Shown: in pieces, positions 1-6,972 of the stretch
Numbering within the stretch: the stretch's first letter is position 1
Layout of the letters: each line of letters starts with the position of its first letter
Source of the DNA: Ga0077527 sp038106575
Lineage (GTDB): Bacteria > Pseudomonadota > Gammaproteobacteria > Burkholderiales > SG8-41
NCBI GenBank assembly: GCA_038106575.1
Contig: JAYOED010000080.1
Location: 1 to 9,725, forward strand
Length of the DNA stretch: 9,725 nt
Direction: 5' to 3'
Notes under the pieces: generated by a model
What the model was told of the DNA's origin: nothing
Seen by the model: only the letters and a program-made list of their open reading frames with translations
Database searches by the model: none
Position numbers and translations under genes: made by a program

Positions 1-535
1 ACGGTACATGATACACGCGCGCAACGCTACCGTTCACCACGTCGAGATTTGGATACGCCTTATCAAGCGTGTACGTCGTGCCCAACTTTGCGGTCACATT
101 GGCGACTTCACCGTTTAGGTTATACTCGGCGGGAAACCCCAACAGTACGACTTGATCGCCCACGTTCGCATCAAGTGACGCCGACGTGAACACCATAGCC
201 GCGCCAGCCGCCGAACCCATAGCCATAGCTACTGGCTCGTACACCTGCAACCCGTCTTCGTCCACAAATCGAATACGGTCACTCGCAAACTCAAGTAGTT
301 TGGCCTGTTCGTTCGAAAACACGAACGGTAATAGCGCACTGTACTCGTCGTGATCGTTCACAGGCGTAACGAATGCCGTGCCAGAACGACTTATCGCCGG
401 ACCTTGCGGCGTGGCGATGAAGTTTACCAGCTTTCGCATAGACGCGGGATATCTGTCGAGGTCCGTACGGCCTTCTAGTAGTTCCGAGAACTCGCCCGCG
501 TTAAACGAGCGCACCATTGGTGACGCTTTGGCCAT
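1..535 (-). CDS. Tail nozzle / tail tubular protein B-like protein, N-terminal part (runs off left edge)
   Basis: Only the first 178 codons are visible; the frame stays open to base 1. I translated it by hand: it begins MAKASPMVRSFNAGEFSELL, followed by EGRTDLDRYPASMRKLVNFI and ATPQGPAISRSGTAFVTP. The pattern SFNxGE(F/L)S-x-LL-x-GRxDLxxY, then L-x-NFI-x-PQGPA-x-R-x-GT-x-FV, is the typical start of a large podophage tail protein (usually about 600 aa or more) that sits next to the gp11-like adaptor and is thought to build the tail tube or nozzle, the counterpart of T7 gp12. The ATG has GAGG about 9 nt upstream. It starts 3 bp after the stop of the gp11-like gene, as expected for a co-transcribed tail pair. 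Assignment to a nozzle role is by family pattern and gene order; the C-terminal part is not available. Confidence 0.75.
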   Translation of the reverse strand, partial: MAKASPMVRSFNAGEFSELLEGRTDLDRYPASMRKLVNFIATPQGPAISRSGTAFVTPVNDHDEYSALLPFVFSNEQAKLLEFASDRIRFVDEDGLQVYEPVAMAMGSAAGAAMVFTSASLDANVGDQVVLLGFPAEYNLNGEVANVTAKLGTTYTLDKAYPNLDVVNGSVARVYHVP

Positions 536-538
536 GGG

Positions 539-1105
539 TTAGAACCTCGATGTAATGAACGGAAAGTCGCTGTCGTCTTCCCCGATATCTTCGGGACCAA
601 TGACGAACGCGTTCGCTCGTGCGGCTTCGTCCACGGCGACGCGGTACAGCGCTTCGCTGTCGGCTTTCTTGGTGTTTGACTGTGTAACGTACTCAACGCT
701 TTCGAGCGCGATACGGCACGCCAATACTTCCACAAAGAGCGGATCGAACTCGGCTTCGTCCACGTTCATAATCATGGACACGCGCAATGTATCGTACGCG
801 CTGTATATGAAACGACGGCGTTGCTTCCACTCTGTACGCTTACCGCGTATGGGACGCAGACACTCGACAGGTAGCTGAAACTTATACGGACGGTCCACGT
901 TCTCAAGCGTCTCTGTACGCGTAAGCGTGTAGTCATCTTCGGTCGCAAACACCCACCTGCGCTTCGTCAGTTCCGAACGCTTCCAGTGTTCGTACCCTTC
1001 CGCCACGAAACGCTCAAGCGGCGATACGGGCGGGTCGATGCGAGAAACGCGGGACGACGCGATCTTGGACAAACCAAGGTTGATGATCTGTACATTGGTA
1101 AACAT
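539..1105 (-). CDS. Head-to-tail adaptor, tail tubular protein A-like (T7 gp11-like)
   Basis: This 188-aa protein resembles the short adaptor that forms a ring under the portal in T7-type podophages and closes the head after packaging. Family-like signs are an N-terminal helix with LGLSKIASSRVSRIDPPVSP (residues 10-29), then ERFVAEGYEHWKRSELTKRRWVFA, matching the usual pattern of a Tyr/Trp-containing helix followed by the W-x-FA segment. A central beta-rich part has F-x-LP-x-ECLR and YDTLRVSMIMNVDEAEFDPLF, and a C-terminal helix carries ALYRVAVDEAARANA. Length is normal for the family. The ATG has an AGGGG-type ribosome site about 8 nt upstream. It lies 19 bp after the decoration-like gene and 3 bp before the nozzle-like gene, the same order as T7 genes 11 and 12. 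Confidence 0.75.
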   Translation of the reverse strand: MFTNVQIINLGLSKIASSRVSRIDPPVSPLERFVAEGYEHWKRSELTKRRWVFATEDDYTLTRTETLENVDRPYKFQLPVECLRPIRGKRTEWKQRRRFIYSAYDTLRVSMIMNVDEAEFDPLFVEVLACRIALESVEYVTQSNTKKADSEALYRVAVDEAARANAFVIGPEDIGEDDSDFPFITSRF

Positions 1106-1124
1106 CGCGTCGCCCCTATTTGGA

Positions 1125-1604
1125 TTACTCGTACAGGTACGCGCAGTACCCGGAGAGTGTTGCGCCTACCGGCATGGTGCCGCCAAGGACGGTCGCGTAC
1201 ACGAGGATTTCGTCAATCGAGTACAGATCGTACTTGAGTACGGTGGACCACGCAGCCCCGTTGACAGCAGCGGACACGTCCATACCGTCAATGAAGGCGT
1301 CGGGGTCAGCGACTTCGGCGGTAGCCGTGCCGGACGGACGCGCTGCGTAGCCGTCGTGGCCAATGTCAATCGTACGTGCCGCGCCGAATGCCGAGCCGGT
1401 GAGGCGCGACAGGCCGGGTAGGATACGCTTGCGACCGGGGGGAAGCCAGAACAGCCCGATAGTTCCGTTCTGCGCCACGGCTTCTGTCAACGCCGGAACG
1501 TTGAAGAACTGCATACGCAGCTTGCCGTGATCGTCCACGGGGTAACGCCGAAAGCCGTCCGTAAGCTGTTCGGCGTTGATAGTCTTTCCAGTATCGACGT
1601 GCAT
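1125..1604 (-). CDS. Probable head decoration / minor structural protein
   Basis: This 159-aa protein follows the major capsid gene. It has no enzyme motif. Residues 44-80 (AQNGTIGLFWLPPGRKRILP and on to ARTIDIGHDGYAAR) resemble a segment common in small podophage structural proteins encoded directly after the capsid: a hydrophobic 'LP-x-G' strand, then '(T/R)-x-DIG' or 'LDVG', then a sentence-like 'DxxxFIDGxDVSAA' (residues about 100-112). The C-terminus (DLYSIDEILVYATVLGGTMP) is beta-rich. The start ATG has GGAG 7 nt upstream. Known family members are listed as structural or decoration proteins; a capsid-surface role here is inferred from position and pattern. It could instead be a head-completion protein. 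Confidence 0.5.
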   Translation of the reverse strand: MHVDTGKTINAEQLTDGFRRYPVDDHGKLRMQFFNVPALTEAVAQNGTIGLFWLPPGRKRILPGLSRLTGSAFGAARTIDIGHDGYAARPSGTATAEVADPDAFIDGMDVSAAVNGAAWSTVLKYDLYSIDEILVYATVLGGTMPVGATLSGYCAYLYE

Positions 1605-1658
1605 TGTTTCGCTCCATTTGCGAGGTTGCCGTACACGGGAAGCGCATACGGGTAGTCA

Positions 1659-1687
1659 GTACGTGGCGGTGTCGAGCCGCCACGTAC
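1659..1687 (-). other. Perfect 11-bp hairpin in the gap after the capsid gene
   Basis: Arms GTACGTGGCGG (1659-1669) and CCGCCACGTAC (1677-1687) pair perfectly around a 7-nt loop. In the leftward mRNA it lies between the capsid stop (1700) and the next start (1604). No U-run follows on either strand, so it is not a standard intrinsic terminator. It could be an mRNA processing or 3'-end protecting structure that helps raise capsid mRNA above that of downstream genes. The rest of the 95-bp gap holds only the GGAG ribosome site of the next gene. Confidence 0.55.
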
Positions 1688-1699
1688 ACGCTGTAGCCG

Positions 1700-2635
1700 T
1701 TAGGACGGCATACCGCTTTCCACGCACTGCAACTGCAACACCTTGCTTTCGTCAAGGCGCGTCGCACCGGCAGTGAATGTCGCGTGGATTTGCTTGATGT
1801 TGTTCTTGTCGGGGCGTGGGCCGATCACGATGGACAGGCCGTCCCACATACCGAAGTGCATACCGTCCGGCACCCACACAGGGCAGTTGCGAATGGCAGC
1901 GGGACCGGCGACGCTTTCGGTCGGGATACCCTTGCCGTTCGTGGACACGCCGTTGTCTTCGTACGGCACGAACACGAAGCCCATGAACTGCGACACTTCA
2001 CCGTCCACCAGCGGCTTGACGGCATTGTAGTCGCTCGAACCCACGGCGACTTCGCCAAGCAGATCATCGGTCTGTTCTGCCGTCACCGCGATAAGCGGCT
2101 TGGTGGTGCGCAGATCAACGTGCTTCTTCTTGAGCAGCTTGCGTGCAGCGCGCAACTTGGCCACGGACATGCGGGTGCCGCCGTGAGCGATGATGTTGCC
2201 GTTCGGGAACGCTGCGTTCGTGTTGCCGTCCTTGCCGGTTTTCGCGATGGCGAAAAACTTGGACATGATGATTTCGTCCATCTTGCGCGATGCGGCTTCG
2301 CGCATACGCTCGACGTACGGCGAGGTCGGGTCGTAGATCATCTTGAGCGTGTCGAGACGGTCCACGAGAACGGCGCAGTCGTATTCGTTGCCGGTAATCC
2401 AGCGCTGCGTGTGTTCGAGTTCCGACAGCTTGGTATCGCCGTACGGAGTGTCGCGTTCCACGAACTCAACCGGGCCGATGAAGCTGACGACTTGCGCCTT
2501 CTCGCCGGTGTACGGTGCAGACGACACGTACGCGCCAAGCAGTCCACCCTTTTTGGTGAGAACCGCCTGTACGTTCGCCGTGTACATCTTGACGTGGTGT
2601 TCGGGTACGCTGTAGGTAGCTAGTGTTTCCGCCAT
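1700..2635 (-). CDS. Major capsid protein
   Basis: This 311-aa protein is the main shell subunit and most likely has the HK97 fold. It belongs by pattern to the group of about 300-aa podophage capsid proteins that differ from T7 gp10. Diagnostic parts are RWITGNEYDCAVLVDRLDTL (residues about 78-97), then KMIYDPTSPYVERMREAASR and KMDEIIMSKFFAIAKTGKDG, which mirror the family pattern of 'D-PTSPYV' followed by a helix 'R-x-MD-x-I-I-x-x-FF-x-x-A-TG-x-(D/N)G'. Later come LRAARKLLKKKHVD and the C-terminal WDGLSIVIGPRPDKNNIKQI. No cleavable N-terminal delta domain is evident, consistent with a separate scaffold gene upstream. The ATG has AAGGGG about 7 nt upstream, the strongest ribosome site of the module, which fits a highly made protein. 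An intrinsic terminator lies upstream and a hairpin downstream, so its mRNA level is probably set separately. Confidence 0.9.
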   Translation of the reverse strand: MAETLATYSVPEHHVKMYTANVQAVLTKKGGLLGAYVSSAPYTGEKAQVVSFIGPVEFVERDTPYGDTKLSELEHTQRWITGNEYDCAVLVDRLDTLKMIYDPTSPYVERMREAASRKMDEIIMSKFFAIAKTGKDGNTNAAFPNGNIIAHGGTRMSVAKLRAARKLLKKKHVDLRTTKPLIAVTAEQTDDLLGEVAVGSSDYNAVKPLVDGEVSQFMGFVFVPYEDNGVSTNGKGIPTESVAGPAAIRNCPVWVPDGMHFGMWDGLSIVIGPRPDKNNIKQIHATFTAGATRLDESKVLQLQCVESGMPS

Positions 2636-2651
2636 GGTAAAACCCCTTGTT

Positions 2652-2666
2652 ACGGTTGCTAACCGT
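2652..2666 (-). promoter_or_regulatory. Small dyad in the capsid mRNA leader
   Basis: ACGGTT (2652-2657) and AACCGT (2661-2666) flank a 3-nt loop. In the leftward mRNA this 6-bp hairpin ends a few nucleotides before the AAGGGG ribosome site of the capsid gene. It may mark or protect a processed 5' end, or be a protein-binding dyad. I see no convincing sigma-70 promoter in the 2636-2720 stretch. Confidence 0.3.
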
Positions 2667-2716
2667 CTGTTCTAGTGTTGAACGAGGGGTGTGCGCCCAA
2701 AGCGGCCCTCAAATAG

Positions 2717-2744
2717 AAAAAGGGAACCGAACAGATCGGTTCCC
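2717..2744 (-). terminator. Intrinsic terminator between scaffold and capsid genes
   Basis: Read on the minus strand, GGGAACCGA pairs perfectly with TCGGTTCCC (9 bp; plus-strand arms 2722-2730 and 2736-2744) around a 5-nt loop, and is followed at once by TTTTTC and then TATTT. This is a full rho-independent terminator in the direction of the head genes. It sits about 40 bp after the scaffold stop (2785) and about 85 bp before the capsid start. On the plus strand there is no T-run, so it acts leftward only. Confidence 0.85.
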
Positions 2745-2784
2745 CTCGTAAGTACGTCAGATCGGGTACGTCGTCAAGCGGCCT

Positions 2785-3714
2785 TTATGCGCGCGCAAAC
2801 AGCCTTTCCATAAGCTGCAACGCGTCTTTGTGAGCCGGGTGGTTCTTGTCGGTGTACTTCGCTTGGAACTCGGCGTCGCCTTGCAACTGCTGAATACGCG
2901 ACTGCGCCTGTTCTTTCGTCATCGTGGCCGGGTTGTTGGGGTCCATCTGCCCCCCGGTATTGACGAACCCGCCTTCGTCGGACTTACGCCCGATCATCGC
3001 CAGCAGTTCGACAACCGGCGCACTGCCGATGTTGTTTTCAAGACGTTCGATGAAATCGTTCGTCAAGCCCAACGCCTGCACGGCACGCTGCCCCGCCGCC
3101 TTGTTCTTCTCAAGATCGGCACCAAACTTGCTCGACAATGCGTCAAGCTCTTGCTGGTTTTGCGTACGTGCCTGTTCGAGCATGGCCGCTTCCTGTTCGG
3201 CCACGAACCCGTTCCACTTGTCCGCTGCGGCCTGCGCCTTGCTCGCCGGTACGCCGAGTTCGTGGAACAGCGTCTTGCCGAACTGCACCATCTTCTCGTC
3301 GGTCTGGACGCCTTCCCCGAACTTGAGTTCATACCCATCCGGCGTGTCGGGCCGCCCGAGTTTCTTGTACACGTCGTTCCACGCTTCGGGCGGTGCGTCC
3401 TTTGCGGGCAGCGCCAGAATGTCGTCAGCACCACGTTGCAGCTTGGTGAGGTTGTAATTCGCCAATGCCAGTTCTGCGGGGCTGGCATACTGCTTCGCTT
3501 CGATATGCGCGCGCGCTTCGGGTTCGGCAATGGTGTTCCACCACGGCTGCGCCGTTTCACCTTCGCCAACTTTCCACACACCCTGCGCGCCCGCCCATGG
3601 CGCGGTTACACCGGGTGTGCCGCCTTCGCTGCCAGCCGGTGCGGGTGCCGGGGGAGTTCCGCCGCCACCGCCGCCACCTTCGGCGTTGAATACCGGGCCA
3701 GTGTTCCACTTCAT
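2785..3714 (-). CDS. Capsid scaffold / assembly protein
   Basis: This 309-aa protein sits directly before the capsid gene and has the make-up of a podophage scaffold: acidic, Gln/Ala/Glu-rich and largely helical. The N-terminus is low complexity, with seven glycines in a row (residues 13-19) and then TPPAPAPAG. Residues about 98-140 (LPAKDAPPEAWNDVYKKLGR, then PDTPDGYELKFGEG) match the 'P-x-AW-x-x-x-x-x-x-LGRPxxPDGYE' motif that I know from many phage scaffolds. A predicted coiled helix follows (AQAAADKWNGFVAEQEAAML and on through about residue 200). The C-terminus has the usual 'NPATMTKEQAQSRIQQLQGD, then FQAKYTDKNHPAHKDALQLM' ending, typically the capsid-binding helix. Its ATG overlaps the previous gene's stop (ATGA), with AGAGGA 8 nt upstream. 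Confidence 0.85.
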   Translation of the reverse strand: MKWNTGPVFNAEGGGGGGGTPPAPAPAGSEGGTPGVTAPWAGAQGVWKVGEGETAQPWWNTIAEPEARAHIEAKQYASPAELALANYNLTKLQRGADDILALPAKDAPPEAWNDVYKKLGRPDTPDGYELKFGEGVQTDEKMVQFGKTLFHELGVPASKAQAAADKWNGFVAEQEAAMLEQARTQNQQELDALSSKFGADLEKNKAAGQRAVQALGLTNDFIERLENNIGSAPVVELLAMIGRKSDEGGFVNTGGQMDPNNPATMTKEQAQSRIQQLQGDAEFQAKYTDKNHPAHKDALQLMERLFARA

Positions 3715-4088
3715 CGTTTCATTCCTCTTGGTGCTTCTGCGTCTGTATATAGCAACATCAACGTGTCATGGGACAGACGCGTAAAATCCATGATACGTTG
3801 GTACACTTCCCGACGCCCTTCTTGAAGGTCTTGTATCTTCTGGTTTGTCGGGTGAAAGGTTGGACGGTACGCACGGCAGAAATGCGCAAGGTCCAGCAGA
3901 ACGAATTGCAGATCGTCCTTACTCGGTGTGCCCGCTTCGAACACTGCGCTGTACGCCGACTTGCGCCGACGCATAAAAGCCGCTACGGCTTCACTTACGT
4001 CAACGCCTTGCTCGTACTGTACGTTCTCTGCTTGCGTGGCGAGTTCGGGGTCGAACGGGTCGCTATCTACGAAAGTGTCAGCGCTCAT
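3711..4088 (-). CDS. Bbp19-like conserved phage protein
   Basis: This 125-aa protein lies between portal and scaffold. Residues 47-112 contain VFEAGTPSKDDLQFVLLDLA, then HFCRAYRPTFHPTNQKIQDL and QEGRREVYQRIMDFTRLSHD. The pattern 'DL-x-x-FC ... F-x-P(D/T) ... x-x-EGRR-x-V-x-x-RI' is that of the family named after Bordetella phage BPP-1 Bbp19, commonly found at this place in podophage head modules. Its biochemical role is not known; the location suggests head assembly. Both ends overlap neighbours by ATGA (4085-4088 with portal, 3711-3714 with scaffold), so translation is probably coupled across all three genes. Confidence 0.65.
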   Translation of the reverse strand: MSADTFVDSDPFDPELATQAENVQYEQGVDVSEAVAAFMRRRKSAYSAVFEAGTPSKDDLQFVLLDLAHFCRAYRPTFHPTNQKIQDLQEGRREVYQRIMDFTRLSHDTLMLLYTDAEAPRGMKR

Positions 4089-5755
4089 GCTTGCTCACCC
4101 ATCTTAACTGCCGTTTGAGCCGCGCTAGCCAGTGCGGGCGCATTCTTGAGCAGTTCCGCTTGCTGCGCTTGCGCATTGCGGTTTTCCCGCTTGGCTTCGA
4201 TACGCTTCGGGTCATTCGTCCACCGTGCCGGTACAGCCATGTAGTCCGAGATTTCGGGGATGGCCGTGTCGAAATCGAAGTGGTCAAGGTGCGACGGGTC
4301 TTGCGTCGCATTGGCCACGCCCAACGCCATTTCGACAGCACGCATGAAGCCGCTGACTTCTTCGGCGTATTGACCCTTGGCGAGCGGCGACGTGTACACA
4401 ACTTCGTACTCGCCTTTCGCCTCGATCAGTTCTGGCGGCATTTGGGGCAGCAGCCCCAATTCGTCCAGCATATCGATTTCGCGCTCGATACACGGACCAA
4501 GGAACTCGGACTGCAAACGGCCCATCGTCGGTGACAGCAGCGACGCCTTCTCGGCTACGCGCTCCATCACTTCGGTTGCCGTCATTTCCGGCGTATCGTT
4601 GAGTATCTGGAACAGCGTCACAAAGAAGCTGTCTTCGATATCGCGCCGCTCGTCTGCCAGCAGCGTTTCGGCCACGCGGAAGTTGCCGGTTTGCAGTGGA
4701 CGGATAAGCTCGCGTCCCTGCTTGTCCACGCCGCCGTAGTTGACCGCGCCGGGGCGCAAGTCCACTTCGCCGTTCAACACGCCGTCGTCGTACGCCAGCA
4801 GCACCGGATCGACAGCTTTGTTGCCTTGCTTGAGGTACGTCTTCTTGACCGTGGACGCGCCGCCCAAAGCCGCGAGTACAGACACGGCGGGGCTGATACC
4901 GTATGGGTTGCCCGCAATCGTCGCTGTACGCGGGATGCGATACGGCATGGACCGGAAGCCGGTTTCGTCACCGACATACTCTTGGCTCTTGACGCACACG
5001 TACGAGCCGACGACAGGGTGCCGTCGTGCGTCAAGCGCTTGCGGATCGTAGTCTGCGCCACGCATGGTGACGTAGTGTACGAACTCGAAATACTGCTGTT
5101 CATTCGGCGTCGGCTTCGCTGCCTCGCTCTGCATCTGCGTCGGCATAGGCAGGTCGGGGAACTTCTGCTTGAACTGGCGCACGTTGAGCCAGAAGCGGCG
5201 GAACACCGCGACTACCTCGCCGTCGTCGTCGGTGAGAAAGAACACGTCGCGCATAGGGCACGCGATGTACCGGAAGCCGGGAAGCCTCGATACGGGTGTG
5301 ATCTTGCGCTGGCCGATGTAGATAGGGCCGTTACCGTACACGCCCATGCTCGTGTACATTTCGCTCGACGCGGTACGGAACCACGCCTTCGGGTCGTACC
5401 GCATCTTGAACAGCAAGTCTTGCAGCGCGTCGAAGTACGCCTTAACGCGGCGGTTCTTGCGCAGCCGCACGTCGGACGGCATAAGACCGTGCCAGCGCTG
5501 GCCGACAGGTGTTGCGATACGTTCGAGGATCGACACGTACTTAGGAAGCGAGCGCGTTCCAGTCGTGTCATATTGCACACGCCGCGCTGCGGCGTTGCTC
5601 TGGTGATACGAGGCGGGTCCGTCCGTCTGCCACGCCGAATAGTGCGAAGGCAGACAATACGCCGACGCCATACGCCAGTCGTTTTCTTCGACTGATCGTA
5701 TGGACTTCGCCTGTTCGTACAGCTTGATTGCGTCTTTCGGATCGGGCCGCGCCAT
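4085..5755 (-). CDS. Portal protein (T7-type head-to-tail connector)
   Basis: This 556-aa protein is the dodecameric ring at the head vertex through which DNA is packaged and ejected. Length and pattern match the podophage head-tail connector family. The N-terminus has DWRMASAYCLPSHYSAW (about residues 26-42), the equivalent of the 'W-x-(D/E)-x-x-x-Y-x-LP' segment. After it come GTRSLPKYVSILERIATPVG (about 66-85) and QRWHGLMPSD, the 'L-x-x-x-L-x-PxxxRWF-x-L' segment. Further on are MYTSMGVYGNGPIYIGQ, IPRTATIAGNPYGISPAVSV with LAALGGAST, and VVYTSPLAKGQYAEEVSGFM near the C-terminus. The C-terminal Ala/Gln-rich helix is usual. It starts 6 bp after the linker protein; the ribosome site is weak (GGA about 11 nt upstream), so coupling to the upstream gene is likely. 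Confidence 0.9.
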   Translation of the reverse strand: MARPDPKDAIKLYEQAKSIRSVEENDWRMASAYCLPSHYSAWQTDGPASYHQSNAAARRVQYDTTGTRSLPKYVSILERIATPVGQRWHGLMPSDVRLRKNRRVKAYFDALQDLLFKMRYDPKAWFRTASSEMYTSMGVYGNGPIYIGQRKITPVSRLPGFRYIACPMRDVFFLTDDDGEVVAVFRRFWLNVRQFKQKFPDLPMPTQMQSEAAKPTPNEQQYFEFVHYVTMRGADYDPQALDARRHPVVGSYVCVKSQEYVGDETGFRSMPYRIPRTATIAGNPYGISPAVSVLAALGGASTVKKTYLKQGNKAVDPVLLAYDDGVLNGEVDLRPGAVNYGGVDKQGRELIRPLQTGNFRVAETLLADERRDIEDSFFVTLFQILNDTPEMTATEVMERVAEKASLLSPTMGRLQSEFLGPCIEREIDMLDELGLLPQMPPELIEAKGEYEVVYTSPLAKGQYAEEVSGFMRAVEMALGVANATQDPSHLDHFDFDTAIPEISDYMAVPARWTNDPKRIEAKRENRNAQAQQAELLKNAPALASAAQTAVKMGEQA

Positions 5756-5761
5756 GTTCGT

Positions 5762-5986
5762 TTACGTCCGTGCTGCGCCGCCGAGGAACCGGATGGCCGA
5801 CACACCGCCGCCCGTACCAGCACCGCCCGTCAGCATGGTTGAGGCACGCCCGCCACGGCGAAAGAACTTCTCGCGCTGTTCGGCGGCAAGTTTCGAGGTA
5901 TCTTCCGCCGAGCGGACAGGCAGAGGCGGGGGCGGATCGGGCGTCTTGACTTCGGGCATTTTGGGCTTTGAGAACAATGCGGCCAT
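5762..5986 (-). CDS. Small terminase-portal linker phage protein
   Basis: This 74-aa protein starts MAALFSKPKMPEVKTPDPPP and contains KFFRRGGRASTMLTG (residues 41-55). An 'RRGGRAST(I/L/M)LTG' core after a proline-rich N-terminus is typical of a small protein of unknown function found beside portal or terminase genes in many podophages; a glycine-rich tail follows, here GGAGTGGGVSAIRFLGG. It has a strong ribosome site (AGGAG, 7 nt upstream), whose TAG triplet is also the stop of the large terminase gene. The 'LF' and 'PKxP' N-terminus together with 'ASTxLTG' argue for a virion component rather than a regulator, but no function is established. Confidence 0.65.
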   Translation of the reverse strand: MAALFSKPKMPEVKTPDPPPPLPVRSAEDTSKLAAEQREKFFRRGGRASTMLTGGAGTGGGVSAIRFLGGAART

Positions 5987-5996
5987 GGGCTTGCTC

Positions 5997-6962
5997 CTAA
6001 GTGTTCAATGGGTCGTATTCGGTCTTTGCCATCCGTCGCCGTCTAGCTCCCGCATTAGCCGCCATGTTGGGGTTGCGGCGTGCTACCTTAACAGCAAACG
6101 TCAGCATGTACATATCCGAGCGGTCGGGGGAAGGCAAGCCCCTTGTCCGCATGTCCTGCTTGCTTTCCATCAACGTCTTGCCGTCGCTCTTGCGCAAGAA
6201 GTATTTCATTTTCGTCATCTGGCTAAACGTCACCGGATCGTCTGGCATAGCGCTCAACGGTTCGTACACCCAATCGCGGAACTCGCTGTACCATAGCGCA
6301 CGGTTGTTATAGTAGTGCGGATCGGTTGTTATCGAGCCGGGGTATGCACGGTGTACCTTATAGCCCAAGTCTTCCAAGTCGTCGCATAGCGGAATGCCGA
6401 TACCCACGCATTCGATCACGATAGCGTCGGGCTGGTTAGCGTCAGCGGTGGCCGCTACCCACTTCACCATTTCGCCGTGTCGCAGATTGGTACGCGCTTG
6501 TAGCGGTCGTGACCGTGCGTCCCATCCTTGGCGGAAGCCGATAACGATTTCGTCGCCGCCGCTGTTGGCTACGTCCACCGCCATGATAAGCGCAGCGGCA
6601 CGGTCCACCACTACGTCTTCGCGCTGCATACAATCGCTGACGCTCGCCACGTCAAAGAAGCCGTCAAAGCTCTGCGTCGGGAACTGCCCCTTGATACGAA
6701 CCTTTACTTCGTCGCTGTCTTCGCCATACTTGGCAATGATCCCGGCTAGCGCTGCCTTGTTCGTATGCGATACACTACGGCTATCGACATGCCGTGTACG
6801 GTATATGTGAGAGTGCTTATCAAAGCAATCTGCGAACTCGCCGTCTGGTTTCGTCGGGTTTCCGTACGCAAAGAAAAAGCCTTCACCGTCCGTCAACGCG
6901 CCTTCGGCAACTTCCCAAATCTTCGATAGCACGCCGGACGCTTCGTCAAAGATCACAAAGAC
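5997..6962 (-). CDS. Terminase large subunit, C-terminal part (after the N gap)
   Basis: This is the second half of the packaging motor, separated from the first half only by the run of Ns. The readable frame begins at the gap with VFV-IFDEASG, so the Walker B and catalytic acid (DE) lie just after the Ns; any start placed at the GTG at 6956 would be false. Counting that GTG as residue 1, motif III-like YGNPTKPDGEF is at 31-41. The RNase H-like nuclease domain follows, with acidic residues fitting the T4 gp17-type D-E-D triad: D128 (IMAVDVANSGGDE), E182 (AIVIECVGIGIP) and D281 (PSPDRSDMYMLTF). The C-terminal tail is Arg-rich (GARRRRMAKTE). About 321 codons are readable. The nuclease domain cuts concatemeric DNA at start and end of packaging. 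Confidence 0.9.
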   Translation of the reverse strand, partial: VFVIFDEASGVLSKIWEVAEGALTDGEGFFFAYGNPTKPDGEFADCFDKHSHIYRTRHVDSRSVSHTNKAALAGIIAKYGEDSDEVKVRIKGQFPTQSFDGFFDVASVSDCMQREDVVVDRAAALIMAVDVANSGGDEIVIGFRQGWDARSRPLQARTNLRHGEMVKWVAATADANQPDAIVIECVGIGIPLCDDLEDLGYKVHRAYPGSITTDPHYYNNRALWYSEFRDWVYEPLSAMPDDPVTFSQMTKMKYFLRKSDGKTLMESKQDMRTRGLPSPDRSDMYMLTFAVKVARRNPNMAANAGARRRRMAKTEYDPLNT

Positions 6963-6972
6963 NNNNNNNNNN
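6963..6972. other. Assembly gap of 10 Ns inside the large terminase gene
   Basis: Ten Ns separate two clean halves of one gene. From the GTG at 7540 to the stop at 5997 is 1544 bp, not a multiple of three, so the halves cannot join in frame if the gap is truly 10 bases. The left half ends ...RATAATVS plus a G (which would fit Glu); the right half starts VFVIFDEASG. In homologous terminases a stretch like '(E)-x-x-x-x-AFAGLH-x-x-x-K' sits between them, so about 14-17 codons (roughly 40-50 bp) are probably missing. Ten Ns is a common placeholder for a gap of unknown size. Confidence 0.9.

Noticed and set aside
1784..2623. 279-codon plus-strand frame opposite the capsid gene
   Set aside because: Shadow of the capsid gene; His/Arg-rich with no family pattern.
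2830..3825. 331-codon plus-strand frame opposite the scaffold gene
   Set aside because: Shadow of the scaffold gene; it crosses two gene boundaries and has no recognisable domain.
4691..5695. 334-codon plus-strand frame opposite the portal gene
   Set aside because: Arg/His/Val-rich shadow produced by codon bias of the portal gene, which has clear family motifs.
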